Source: Bryobacterales bacterium (lineage in GTDB: Bacteria; Acidobacteriota; Terriglobia; Bryobacterales; Bryobacteraceae). From it: 64,000 nt of DNA. Both the position numbers and the translations under genes were made by a program. Under the pieces are notes generated by a model. That model worked only from the letters and a program-made list of their open reading frames with translations. It made no database searches and was not told the DNA's origin. Location: positions 28,405 to 92,404 of the forward strand of contig JADJWL010000015.1 of assembly GCA_016716385.1 (NCBI GenBank), given 5' to 3'. Shown piece by piece: positions 25,894 to 34,252 of this stretch. Positions within the stretch are counted from its first letter, which is position 1. Every line of letters begins with the position of its first letter.

Positions 25894-27132
25894 ATGCCCT
25901 CCGCAGACTACGTCGTCATTCACAACGGAACCGTCCTCACAGATTTCGGAGAGATCCCCAACGGAATGGTGGTGGTCCGCGGCAGGCGGATCGACTTCGT
26001 GGGACGCTTTGAGCCCTCACGCTTTCCCGAAGGCACACACGGCGTGGACGCACGCGGCATGTTCATCGCGCCGGGCTTCGTAGACATCCACGTCCATGGC
26101 GGCGCGGGCGCAGACTTCATGGACGCCACGGCGGACGCTGTCGAGACAGTCTTTCGCTACCACCTTGCGCACGGGACAACGACTCTTTGTCCGACGACGG
26201 CAACCGCTCCCCGCGAGGAGATTCTCGAAGCCATCGGAGCGATCGAGCAATACCGCACCGGAGAACAGGCATTCGGACGGGTGCACGGCGTGCACGTCGA
26301 GGGGCCGTACCTGGCGCCGACAAAGCGAGGGTGTCACCTGCCGGATCAGGTGCGGAGTCCAGAGCCTGGCGAGTGGAAAGCAATTCTGGAACGCGGCAGG
26401 ATCGCGTCGATGACACTCGCTCCAGAGTTGCCCGGCGCCCGGCCGTTGATTGAGGCGCTGGTGCGTCAGGGAGCGGTCGCCGCGGCGGGGCACAGTGAGG
26501 CGCTCTATCACGAAATGGAGTCCGCGATGGAGTCGGGAGTCAGCCACGTCACGCACCTGTATTGCGCCATGACAAGCGCACTGAGCAATCGGTGGCGCGG
26601 CACTCCGCATCCCCGCGCCGCCGGCATGCTGGAAGCCGTGTACCTGGAAGACAAGTTGACCAGTGAGCTGATCGCGGACGGAAAGCACCTCGCCGCGCAA
26701 ATGGTGCGTCTGGCAGTGCGCATCAAGGGCCCCGAACGTTTGGCGATCGTCACGGACGCCATGCGCGGGGCAGGCATGCCGGATGGGGAATACACGTTCG
26801 GCTCGCGGCGCGGGTCCCGCGCCGTCGTCCGCAACCGCGAGTCGCGCATTCCCGACGGCACCGCTCTGGCCTCCTCGGTCTTCCCCATGAATGAAATGGT
26901 GCGGATCGTGAAGGAGCAGACGGGGATCCGCTGGTGGGAGGCTGTGCGAATGGCTTCTCTCACTCCAGCCGAAGCCGTCGGCGCGTCGGGCGAGGTCGGC
27001 AGCCTCACGCCCGGCAAGTGGGCGGACATCGTGCTGTTCGACGAGCAGGTTCAGATCCGCCAGGTGTTCCTCGGTGGCCAGCCCGTGCAGGTTCCCGGAC
27101 TTTCCCTCGACCCTGCCGGCGATTTATACTGA
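25894..27132 (+). CDS. nagA: N-acetylglucosamine-6-phosphate deacetylase
   Basis: NagA removes acetate from GlcNAc-6-phosphate, feeding amino-sugar use or cell-wall recycling. The 412-residue protein has the amidohydrolase metal site HVHGG (about 69), HVEGPYLAPTKRG with the metal Glu, AAGHSEALY, THLYCAMT and the catalytic Asp in IVTDAMRGAGMPDG. The C-terminal LTPAEAVGASGEVGSLTPGK closes the barrel and the small beta domain. NagB or transport genes are not adjacent. It is upstream of the rpmH cluster but separated from it by 59 bases. Confidence 0.92.
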   Translation: MPSADYVVIHNGTVLTDFGEIPNGMVVVRGRRIDFVGRFEPSRFPEGTHGVDARGMFIAPGFVDIHVHGGAGADFMDATADAVETVFRYHLAHGTTTLCPTTATAPREEILEAIGAIEQYRTGEQAFGRVHGVHVEGPYLAPTKRGCHLPDQVRSPEPGEWKAILERGRIASMTLAPELPGARPLIEALVRQGAVAAAGHSEALYHEMESAMESGVSHVTHLYCAMTSALSNRWRGTPHPRAAGMLEAVYLEDKLTSELIADGKHLAAQMVRLAVRIKGPERLAIVTDAMRGAGMPDGEYTFGSRRGSRAVVRNRESRIPDGTALASSVFPMNEMVRIVKEQTGIRWWEAVRMASLTPAEAVGASGEVGSLTPGKWADIVLFDEQVQIRQVFLGGQPVQVPGLSLDPAGDLY

Positions 27133-27191
27133 AGAGATCGCATTGCGGGTAAGGAGATAGCGGCCGACCGCTTCGGACGCCGGATACAGAC

Positions 27192-27341
27192 ATGCCAAAG
27201 AGAACATTTCAACCTAACAGACGCCGCCGCGCAAAGACGCACGGCTTTCGCGTGCGGATGCGCACCAGCACCGGCCGCGCGGTGATTGCGCGGAGGCGCG
27301 CCCGCGGCCGGAAGAAGCTCACCGTCAGCTCGGAGCGCTGA
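27192..27341 (+). CDS. rpmH: 50S ribosomal protein L34
   Basis: A 49-residue, highly basic protein, MPKRTFQPNRRRRAKTHGFR, followed by RMRTSTGRAVIARRRARGRK and ending LTVSSER. This is a textbook bacterial L34. It opens the conserved cluster rpmH-rnpA-yidD-yidC-jag-mnmE. In many bacteria dnaA lies just upstream of rpmH; here the upstream gene is nagA. Confidence 0.97.
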   Translation: MPKRTFQPNRRRRAKTHGFRVRMRTSTGRAVIARRRARGRKKLTVSSER

Positions 27342-27365
27342 CGGCCGGCGCGCGCCGGGCCTTTC

Positions 27366-27725
27366 ATGGAGCCGGAAAGGCAAGATGAGTCGTTACCGAA
27401 AGTGGCCCGCCTGCTCTGTTCCCGCGAGTTCCGCAAGGTTTATGATGAAGGAACAAAGTATTCTGGTCCGTTGTTTGCGGCCTTCTGCAGGAAGACCGGA
27501 GGCCGGGACATGGCTCGAGTGGGCTTCACGGTCCCACGGGCCGTAGGCAAAGCAGTTGTGCGCAACCGGATCAAGCGGCGCATGCGCGAGGTGTTCCGGC
27601 GACGGCTGAGGCACGTGGGTTCAGGGTGGGAGATTGTGGTGAATCCGCGGAGGAAGGTCGCGACCGCGGCCGCCGCTGAGATCGAACGGGAAGTGGATAG
27701 ACTCCTACAGCGATGCGAAAGCTGA
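27366..27725 (+). CDS. rnpA: Ribonuclease P protein component
   Basis: The protein subunit of RNase P, which matures tRNA 5' ends. It has 119 residues, with the FRKVYDEGTKYSGPLFAAF substrate-binding part, VGFTVPRAVGKAVVRNRIKR with the RNR-type motif, and RRMREVFRRRL. It starts 24 bases after rpmH and overlaps yidD by 13 bases, the usual arrangement. Confidence 0.95.
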   Translation: MEPERQDESLPKVARLLCSREFRKVYDEGTKYSGPLFAAFCRKTGGRDMARVGFTVPRAVGKAVVRNRIKRRMREVFRRRLRHVGSGWEIVVNPRRKVATAAAAEIEREVDRLLQRCES

Positions 27726-27922
27726 TTGCCGGATTCCTTCGCGCGTACCAGTGGGGTATCTCCCCGCTCCTCCCCTCCGCGTGCCGCTTCTATCCCACCT
27801 GTTCGGAGTACATGCGGCAGGCCGTTTTGAAGTATGGCGCCCTCCAGGGCGTTTGGATGGGCATCAAGCGGCTCGGCCGGTGCCACCCCCTCCATGCGGG
27901 CGGCATTGATCCAGTGAAGTAG
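27713..27922 (+). CDS. yidD: Membrane protein insertion efficiency factor
   Basis: A 69-residue protein with the complete YidD signature: LRAYQWGISPLLPSACRFYP, TCSEYMRQAVLKYG and RLGRCHPLHAGGIDPV. It is an amphipathic, inner-membrane-associated helper of YidC-dependent insertion. It overlaps rnpA and precedes yidC by 18 bases. Confidence 0.96.
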   Translation: MRKLIAGFLRAYQWGISPLLPSACRFYPTCSEYMRQAVLKYGALQGVWMGIKRLGRCHPLHAGGIDPVK

Positions 27923-27940
27923 ACGCAACCACGAAATTCA

Positions 27941-29686
27941 ATGGCGGAATCAAACAAGGGATCGAACACAGGGTGGACGCGCGAGTTGCCCATGGAATTG
28001 CGGCTCCTCCTGGCGTTCCTACTGATGGGGCTCGTCCTGTTCGGCACGCCTTACTTCTTGAAGTTGGTCTCGCCGCCCCCGGCTGAAGAAGCGGGGACGC
28101 CGGTGGCCTCGGAAGCGCCCGCCGTTCCAGCTACTCCAGCAGAGGCGGCGCCGGCCGCGGCGCCGCCGCCGGCAGCGGCTCCAGGCTCCCCGGATCCGGT
28201 GGCTGCCGCGGCCGAAGAGACACTGACCGTCGAGACTGACCTGTTCCGCATCGAGTTCTCCAATCGCGGCGGTGTGGTCCGCAGTTGGATCCTGAAGGAC
28301 TACTTCTACGCAGGACTGGGCAAGGACCGGCGTCCCCTCGAACTGGTCAATACGACGGCGGCAGGCAGGGTCGGCTACCCGTTCGCGCTCGACTTCGACG
28401 CTCCCCCGGCGGTCGATCTGAACCAGGCGTTGTTCGCGGCGACGCGCTCCGATGATGGTCTGTCAGTTGAGTTCGAATACGCGGAGAACGGGATCGCGGC
28501 GCGAAAGGTCTTCCGATTCGCCCAGGACTCCTACCAGGCCCTGATCGAGTCCGAAGTCACCTCGGGCGCCCAGCCGGTGCCTCATCTGCTTGCCTGGCGG
28601 GGCGGGTTCGGCGATTTCTCGGTAGATCAGCCGGCCATCTCGCAGAACGCCATCTACTTCGACCTGCCGAACAACAAGCTCTATTTGAATGACGCGAGCG
28701 ACGCCAAGAGCGGTCCGGTGACTGCGTCGGGGCAGTTCTCGTTCGCCGGCATCTCGGACCTCTACTTCACCGCTGTTTTCCTGCCGGAGCGCGACGGGCC
28801 CATCAGCGTTCGCACATTCGCCGACGCCGCCTCATCGGAGTTCCATCCGGACGAGGAACCTCACGTGGGTGTGTCCGTAGGCGGGGCAGGACGGGTGGCG
28901 GCGTCGTTGTTCGTCGGACCGAAGGATCTCGACATCCTCAAGAAGGTCGACCCGAAGCTCGAGCAGGTGGTCGACTTCGGTTGGTTCGGCATCCTGGCCA
29001 AGCCGTTGTTCCTGATCATGCAGTGGGTGAACAACACCTACGTGAACAACTATGGCTGGTCGATCATCATCGTCACGATTCTGATCAACATCGCGTTGTT
29101 CCCACTGAAGCTGACGAGCATGAAGTCGATGAAGCGGATGCAGGCGCTTCAGCCGCAGGTGACGGCGATCAACGAAAAGTACAAGGGCATGAGCGTGCGC
29201 GATCCGCGCAAGCAGCAGCAGCAGCAGGAACTGATGGGGCTGTATCAGAAGCACAACATCAATCCGCTCGGCGGCTGCATTCCCCTGCTCCTGCAGATGC
29301 CGTTCCTGTTCGCCTTCTACAAGGTCTTCACGATTGCCATCGAGATGCGCGGCGCGAGTTGGCTCTGGGTGCAGGACCTGTCCCGGCCCGAGACGCTGCC
29401 GATCCGTGTGCTGCCGGTGACCATGATCGTCACGCAAGTCCTGCTGCAGAAGATGACGCCCGCCACCAGCGCCGACCCCACGCAGCAGCGCATGATGATG
29501 ATCATGCCGCTGGTCTTCGGCGTCATGTTTTACAGCATGTCGAGCGGCCTGATGCTCTACTGGCTCACCGGCAACCTCGTGGCCATCGTGCAGCAGGTCT
29601 TCTTTAACCGGACGGCGACGGCGGCGGAAGTAGTAGAATCGGTGCAGGCTAGCGCCAACAAGAAGAAGAAGACGGTCAGGAAATAG
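27941..29686 (+). CDS. yidC: Membrane protein insertase YidC
   Basis: A 581-residue insertase of the Gram-negative type. One N-terminal membrane anchor (LRLLLAFLLMGLVLFGTPYF, about residues 22-41) is followed by an Ala/Pro-rich linker, a large periplasmic beta domain (about 85-340) and the conserved C-terminal five-helix core: GWSIIIVTILINIALFPLKL, QKHNINPLGGCIPLLLQMPF, LQKMTPATSADPTQQRMMM and a final basic tail. The hydrophilic groove Arg is expected in the first core helix region. It inserts and folds inner-membrane proteins with or without SecYEG. Confidence 0.97.
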   Translation: MAESNKGSNTGWTRELPMELRLLLAFLLMGLVLFGTPYFLKLVSPPPAEEAGTPVASEAPAVPATPAEAAPAAAPPPAAAPGSPDPVAAAAEETLTVETDLFRIEFSNRGGVVRSWILKDYFYAGLGKDRRPLELVNTTAAGRVGYPFALDFDAPPAVDLNQALFAATRSDDGLSVEFEYAENGIAARKVFRFAQDSYQALIESEVTSGAQPVPHLLAWRGGFGDFSVDQPAISQNAIYFDLPNNKLYLNDASDAKSGPVTASGQFSFAGISDLYFTAVFLPERDGPISVRTFADAASSEFHPDEEPHVGVSVGGAGRVAASLFVGPKDLDILKKVDPKLEQVVDFGWFGILAKPLFLIMQWVNNTYVNNYGWSIIIVTILINIALFPLKLTSMKSMKRMQALQPQVTAINEKYKGMSVRDPRKQQQQQELMGLYQKHNINPLGGCIPLLLQMPFLFAFYKVFTIAIEMRGASWLWVQDLSRPETLPIRVLPVTMIVTQVLLQKMTPATSADPTQQRMMMIMPLVFGVMFYSMSSGLMLYWLTGNLVAIVQQVFFNRTATAAEVVESVQASANKKKKTVRK

Positions 29687-29689
29687 CGG

Positions 29690-30367
29690 GTGAGTTCGAG
29701 AACCTACACAGTGGAGAATGTCGGGGCGCGCCTGGACGCGTTTCTCCGGCTCATTATCGAGCGGGCCGGGTTCCGGCTCTCCTACGAATTGGTCGAAGAG
29801 TTGACACCTCATCCGGATTTTGAGAATCCGGAACTGACGGTCCGCTTCTCGGGCGAGGACGTGGACCTGCTGCTCGGCAACCGGGCGGAATTGCTCCTGG
29901 CGCTCGAGCACCTGACGATGGAGCATCTGCGGATGCCGTCCGAGGATCACTCCCGTCTCTGCTTCGACGCCAATGACTACCGCGCCTTACGCATCGGAGA
30001 ACTGCGGCTCAGCGCGACTGCCGCCGCTGAGCGCGTGAAGCGGACAGGAGTTCCGTTCGCCTTCAACCCGATGAACAGCAGGGAGCGCCGCGTCATCCAC
30101 CTTGCGCTGCGCGGCGAAGCGGAGGTGCGGAGCGAAAGCGCCGGAATGGGTCCTTCGCGGCAGGTGGTCGTTTATCCCGCCGGAATGGCTTCGAATCCGG
30201 CCGCCGTGCCGCAACTGGCGCAGCGCCGTGCACCGGAGGGAGGGCACAGGCGGCTGTCAGACCTGGCGCACAACCGGCCGCAACGTGCGCCGGAACCCGA
30301 GCGCGACCGTGGCAGAGACCGCCGCCCCGGACGCGGCGCGGGCCCGGGACGCCGGCCGCAGCGCTAA
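29690..30367 (+). CDS. jag: Jag/KhpB-like RNA-binding protein (KH-R3H)
   Basis: 225 residues from a GTG at 29690, three bases after yidC. Residues about 40-85 are KH-like, with NRAELLLALEHLTMEHLRM. Residues about 110-165 form the R3H domain, with AERVKRTGVPFAFNPMNSRE and RRVIHLAL. The last 60 residues are an Arg/Pro/Gly-rich disordered tail. The N-terminal Jag-N domain of Firmicutes proteins is absent. The family binds RNA as a global post-transcriptional factor; position after yidC supports the call. Confidence 0.85.
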   Translation: MSSRTYTVENVGARLDAFLRLIIERAGFRLSYELVEELTPHPDFENPELTVRFSGEDVDLLLGNRAELLLALEHLTMEHLRMPSEDHSRLCFDANDYRALRIGELRLSATAAAERVKRTGVPFAFNPMNSRERRVIHLALRGEAEVRSESAGMGPSRQVVVYPAGMASNPAAVPQLAQRRAPEGGHRRLSDLAHNRPQRAPEPERDRGRDRRPGRGAGPGRRPQR

Positions 30368-30376
30368 CCGACTCAC

Positions 30377-31720
30377 GTGCCACTCGGCGACACCATCGCC
30401 GCCATCTCGACTCCCCCGGGCAGAGGAGGCTTGGGTGTCGTGCGCCTGTCGGGACCTGGTGTTGTTTCCATTGCGGCGACGATCCTGACACTTCCCGAGT
30501 CCCATGTCTGGAAGCCGTGGCGCGCGTTCCTGGCCGAACTGACTGACTCCGGCGGCGAGGCGATTGACGAGGCAGTCGTCACCTACTATGCGGCGCCCCG
30601 CTCCTACACGGCTGAAGACACCGTGGAAATCGCCTGCCACGGCGCACCGGTCGTGCTGCGGGGGTGCCTGGAGCGCGCTCTCGACGCCGGCGCCCGGCTG
30701 GCCGAGCCGGGCGAGTTCACCTTGCGCGCGTTTCTCAACGGCCGCATCGACCTGCCGCGCGCCGAAGCCGTGCGCGACCTGATTGAAGCCACCACGCTGC
30801 ACCAGGCGCGCGTCGCGGCCCGGCAGATCCACGGCGATCTCTCCCGCACCCTTTCGCCGATCAAGAACCAGCTTCTCGAACTGATTGCCCTGCTCGAAGC
30901 GGGCATCGATTTCGCCGAAGACGACGTCAGCGTCGCCTCGGCCTCCGACATCCTGGCGCGGCTCGACCCTCTCACGACTTCCCTCCAGACGCTCGCAGCC
31001 AGCTTCGCCTACGGGAAGCTGGTGCACGACGGATTGACGCTGGCCGTCGCCGGACGGCCGAATACCGGCAAGAGCAGCCTCTTTAACCGCCTGCTCGAGC
31101 AGGACCGCGCGATCGTGACCGACATCCCCGGCACCACGCGCGACCTGGTGAGCGAAGTGACGGCGATCGCGGGCATTCCCGTGAAGCTGGTGGATACGGC
31201 GGGCATCCGGGACGGCGGCGGCGTGGTCGAGTCCCTTGGCATCGAGCGCACGTGGCGCGCGATGGCGGACGCCGACCTCGTGCTGGTTGTGATCGACGCA
31301 TCCCTTCCCATTGACGAAACGGACCGGACGATCCTGGCGCGGGCGCGCGAGCAGGGACGCTGGCTGGTGGCCGCGAGCAAGTGCGACTTGCCTCTCCGCG
31401 CCGACCTCGCCAGCCTGGAGGCGCCGGTGCTACGCACGTCCGCGATAACCGGGGATGGAATTGCCGCCCTGCGCGCCGCCATCGTCCCGGAGGCGCCTCT
31501 GGGAGAGGGGCTCATCACGAACCTCCGTCACGAACGGCTGTTGCGCGAGACATGCGAAGCGCTGGCCGCCGCCCGGATGGCGACCGAAGCCGGCATCCCG
31601 CACGAGATGCTGCTGCTCGATCTCTATGCCGCGCTGCGTCCGCTCGATGCCGTCACGGGCGCCACCACCGCGGACGACATTCTCAACCGGATCTTCTCGA
31701 CGTTCTGCATCGGCAAGTAG
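30377..31720 (+). CDS. mnmE: tRNA modification GTPase MnmE
   Basis: MnmE works with MnmG to install carboxymethylaminomethyl groups on wobble U34 of tRNAs. The 447-residue protein starts at GTG 30377 with DTIAAISTPPGRGGLGVVRL, the tetrahydrofolate-binding N domain. The G domain has G1 GRPNTGKSSLFNRLL, G2 TDIPGTTRD and G3 DTAGIRDGG; the C terminus is FCIGK with the catalytic Cys. mnmG is not in the window. Confidence 0.96.
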   Translation: MPLGDTIAAISTPPGRGGLGVVRLSGPGVVSIAATILTLPESHVWKPWRAFLAELTDSGGEAIDEAVVTYYAAPRSYTAEDTVEIACHGAPVVLRGCLERALDAGARLAEPGEFTLRAFLNGRIDLPRAEAVRDLIEATTLHQARVAARQIHGDLSRTLSPIKNQLLELIALLEAGIDFAEDDVSVASASDILARLDPLTTSLQTLAASFAYGKLVHDGLTLAVAGRPNTGKSSLFNRLLEQDRAIVTDIPGTTRDLVSEVTAIAGIPVKLVDTAGIRDGGGVVESLGIERTWRAMADADLVLVVIDASLPIDETDRTILARAREQGRWLVAASKCDLPLRADLASLEAPVLRTSAITGDGIAALRAAIVPEAPLGEGLITNLRHERLLRETCEALAAARMATEAGIPHEMLLLDLYAALRPLDAVTGATTADDILNRIFSTFCIGK

Positions 31721-31721
31721 G

Positions 31722-32720
31722 TCAGCGCGACCTCGGCCGCCCGAAGGTGAACCAGGACCGCACCGCTCCGGTGTCCGGGAAGATGCGGGCGGTCGCGGCG
31801 AAACCCGGCTCGCGCGGGGTCCCGAAGCGCAGGTCCAGCAACTGGACCTCGACGGCGCCGTCGGCCCCGCCCGGCGGCAGTTCCACCCAGAGCGGGAAGG
31901 CGGCGAACGCCTCGAAGGATTGAAACGGGACCGTCCGGCGGGCTTGTTCAATGGCCGGAGATCGCGGAGCCTGATAGTAGACCTCGCCTTTCTCGGGATC
32001 GAAACGGCCCAGAAGGTCGACGCGATGGAGCAGCAGACGCGAGTCGAGTTCCACCAGGCCGCGCCAGCGCAGCGGCCACACCGGGTCCGGGAACGCCGCG
32101 ACCCGGCGCGCGGGCTCGCCGCGATAGATACGGGAAGCCAGCGTGGCGACGGCCCGCTCATGCAGGACAGCCCGTCCCGCGTTGTACGCCAGAATGAACA
32201 CGAGAGCCGCGGCCGCCGCCACCGCGCCGTAGCGGCCGCCGCGCCGGGACTCTCCGATCTCCGCCCCCACCAGCCGCGACAGCGCCGGCGCCGCCACCGA
32301 AAGCAGCAGCGCGAGCAGAATCCACACGTCGACCACCGGCGTGATGTCCAGCCGGTCCATCCGGGACGAAAAGGGCAGCCAGAGCCGGATGCCGTAGATA
32401 TTGAGCCAGTCGAGAGCGTCGTGCAAGACGGCGGCGGCCACTCCGGCCGGCACCAGCAATCGCCAGCGCAGCGGCTCGCGCACAGCGACGCGGACGATGG
32501 CCACGGCCGCCAGCGCCACCAGGGGCGCGAACAGGAGGGCGTGGGTGAAGTGGCGGTGCCAGTCGAGGTAAACGTGCGCCCCTGCCAGCCCGGCGACAAT
32601 GTCGAGGTCGGGCGCGTTCGATGCCACCAGGAAGACTGCGGTGGCCCGCGGCGCCAGCCGTCCTACGCCTGCCGCGCGCACCACCGCCAGTCCGAACAGC
32701 GTGTGGGTCAGATTATCCAG
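31722..32720 (-). CDS. Membrane-bound metal-dependent hydrolase, DUF457/YdjM-like
   Basis: The protein has 332 residues and several N-terminal membrane segments with the metal-ligand pattern of the family: SNAPDLDI, HRHFTHALLFAP and LHDALDWLNIYG. The usual N-terminal motif, (M)DNLTHTLFGLAVVRA, is encoded here with a CTG at 32718-32720 in the first position; an AGGAG lies 14 bases upstream. The nearest canonical start is the GTG at 32684, which would delete this motif. The CTG start is therefore proposed. The C-terminal half is a soluble domain of unknown role. It follows the DUF1080 gene by five bases. Confidence 0.7.
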   Translation of the reverse strand: MDNLTHTLFGLAVVRAAGVGRLAPRATAVFLVASNAPDLDIVAGLAGAHVYLDWHRHFTHALLFAPLVALAAVAIVRVAVREPLRWRLLVPAGVAAAVLHDALDWLNIYGIRLWLPFSSRMDRLDITPVVDVWILLALLLSVAAPALSRLVGAEIGESRRGGRYGAVAAAAALVFILAYNAGRAVLHERAVATLASRIYRGEPARRVAAFPDPVWPLRWRGLVELDSRLLLHRVDLLGRFDPEKGEVYYQAPRSPAIEQARRTVPFQSFEAFAAFPLWVELPPGGADGAVEVQLLDLRFGTPREPGFAATARIFPDTGAVRSWFTFGRPRSR

Positions 32721-32725
32721 AAGCT

Positions 32726-33358
32726 TTACCGGATCTCCTCAATCCGGATGTTGCGGAATTTCGCGACGCTGCGTGCATCGTGCAACTGGAGGCCGACGGG
32801 GCCGCGCTTGGGACGCCCCGGAACCGCCGGGTGCGAGGCTACTTCGACGCCATTCAACTTGACGCGGATTTCAGAGTCTCGAACGGAAATATCGAACGCG
32901 TTCCAGTCGTTGTCGATCTGAGCGCCAGGGCGCGCCGGGGCGAACAGGTAGATGCTGCCCGAGGGATACTTCTCGTCCCGGTAGCCGTTCGAGATCTGGA
33001 TTTCGTGGCCGATGTGCGACGGAGTCTTCTCGGCGTTCCAGGCCGGCGGAACCGCCCAGCGGGCGCGCGACGTGTCCAGAATGGACACGCCGCTGTTCCC
33101 CCCGAGAACGGTCCACCATTCGAGATGCAGGTCATACTGGCCGAAGTCGCGCTTCGTGTAGAGCCAAGCCTGGTGCTTCGACTCCTTTGGCCGGCGCTGT
33201 CCAAGGAGAGTGCCGTCGCGCATTATCGTCCAGACGCCGTCCCCGATCGATTCCCATTGACTCAGGGACGGGTCCAGCAGGTTCGCCGGGCCGGCGGGCA
33301 GCGCGGGAAGCGCCGCGCCGGCCAGTAGAAACGTACGGCGGAGCGGGTGACGCACCAT
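32726..33358 (-). CDS. DUF1080/3-keto-disaccharide hydrolase-like exported protein
   Basis: From the ATG at 33358 the protein has 210 residues, with an export signal containing a paired arginine (RRTFLLAGAALPALPAG). The rest is a concanavalin-like beta-sandwich: KESKHQAWLYTKRDFGQYDL, LEWWTVLGGNSGVSILD, GHEIQISNGYRDEKYPSG, WNAFDISVRDSEIRVKLNG and VGLQLHDARSVAKFRNIRI. This is the DUF1080 (PF06439) fold, members of which cleave 3-keto-glycosides. TACAAT lies seven bases upstream of the ATG, which supports this start over the ATG three codons earlier. Confidence 0.8.
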   Translation of the reverse strand: MVRHPLRRTFLLAGAALPALPAGPANLLDPSLSQWESIGDGVWTIMRDGTLLGQRRPKESKHQAWLYTKRDFGQYDLHLEWWTVLGGNSGVSILDTSRARWAVPPAWNAEKTPSHIGHEIQISNGYRDEKYPSGSIYLFAPARPGAQIDNDWNAFDISVRDSEIRVKLNGVEVASHPAVPGRPKRGPVGLQLHDARSVAKFRNIRIEEIR

Positions 33359-33365
33359 AGCGGCC

Positions 33366-33371
33366 ATTGTA
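33366..33371 (-). promoter_or_regulatory. -10-like element (TACAAT) just before the DUF1080 gene
   Basis: On the minus strand TACAAT ends seven bases before the ATG at 33358. There is no Shine-Dalgarno sequence, so the transcript would be leaderless or nearly so. Confidence 0.4.
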
Positions 33372-33379
33372 ACAACACG

Positions 33380-33958
33380 TCACGCGGCGTCTCGCAACGG
33401 AGGCCGGACCGGCGTACCCTGGTGCGGCGTGCCTTCCGGCGGAGGCGGCGATGTATTGCGCTCGACCCGTCCGGCGAAGTACTCATCGACCGGGTACAGA
33501 CCGTAGGGCTGGAGTTCCTTGAACACCCGGCCGAGGCGCTGCTGGATGCGATAGACGGCGTGAAAAAAGTTGCCGCGGTCGATCCCCAGACGGGAGCAGC
33601 ACAGACGCCAGTCGGCGCCGAGCAGGAAATGATAACGGAAGATCCGGTAATCCAGGTCGCTGAGATGGCGCTTGCTGACGAGACAGAAGTCGGCGATGTA
33701 GTCCTCGATGAGGCGCTCGTAGGTCAAGCGGCGGTCGCGCCCGCGGCAGGGCACGAGACTGACCTTGGAGATGTACTTCTCCTTGGCCGCGCAGAAGCGG
33801 AAGCGCTCGTAGCAGGCGCGGAAAATCGCGCGAAACACGCAATTGCAGGGGACTTCCATGCCGCGGCGGCCGTTGCGTGTCCCGTGGCCTCCGCAGTGCA
33901 CGCATGAGGGCATGGCGAGCCCGAAAGTCACGTCGCGATCCCAATCCTGGTGAGTCAT
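33380..33958 (-). CDS. Cysteine-rich zinc-finger-like protein with a sigma region 4-like C terminus
   Basis: From the ATG at 33958 the protein has 192 residues. Residues about 15-60 hold a probable zinc site, CVHCGGHGTRNGRR followed by CNC and two further cysteines. Residues about 95-165 (LSDLDYRIFRYHFLLGADW, LGIDRGNFFHAVYRIQQRLG) resemble the helix-turn-helix of sigma factor region 4 and similar phage regulators. A proline-rich tail follows. It could be a transcriptional activator. It is divergent from an XRE regulator across an AT-rich region, so the pair may control each other. No family name can be given with confidence. Confidence 0.65.
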   Translation of the reverse strand: MTHQDWDRDVTFGLAMPSCVHCGGHGTRNGRRGMEVPCNCVFRAIFRACYERFRFCAAKEKYISKVSLVPCRGRDRRLTYERLIEDYIADFCLVSKRHLSDLDYRIFRYHFLLGADWRLCCSRLGIDRGNFFHAVYRIQQRLGRVFKELQPYGLYPVDEYFAGRVERNTSPPPPEGTPHQGTPVRPPLRDAA

Positions 33959-34252
33959 ATCGTCTTTTTCCTTTCGGTGGCATCCGTGGCGGCCCGCCGT
34001 GTTACGCTCCCGGCTCACCGTGCCGAGACCGTCAGGGAGCGGTTCACCACAGTCTGCTAAACCAATATTGCGACTAACCGGAAACTTTGAACGACACGAA
34101 ATGCTCCTGAGGAAGCAATGATAGCCAGCCATTTCGGCCATTTGAAAATAAACTAAACCACTTACAGATGATCCATAAAATTTTCCAATACACCTCTTTT
34201 ATTCTTGCTTTGTCCGATCTTTTGAGGTATCTATTTCATAGAGGAATCGTTC
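33959..34252. promoter_or_regulatory. AT-rich divergent intergenic region
   Basis: This 294-base gap has no credible gene. From about 34055 to 34250 it is markedly AT-rich (for example TTTGAAAATAAACTAAACC and TAAAATTTTCCAATACACC), in sharp contrast to the rest of the window. It lies between the divergent zinc-finger and XRE genes and very probably carries both promoters and operators. GTTTCGAAAC (34257-34266), a 10-base palindrome, sits at the XRE start, and the XRE GTG has GAGGA seven bases upstream. No DnaA-box cluster was seen. Confidence 0.5.

Noticed and set aside
28832..29950. A 372-codon antisense frame across yidC
   Set aside because: The translation is His/Arg/Gln-rich, the known mirror image of GC-rich coding sequence, and yidC on the other strand is certain.
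34055..34250. AT-rich stretch considered as a replication origin
   Set aside because: No TTATNCACA-type boxes or their cluster were seen, and it is seven kilobases from rpmH. A divergent promoter region explains it.
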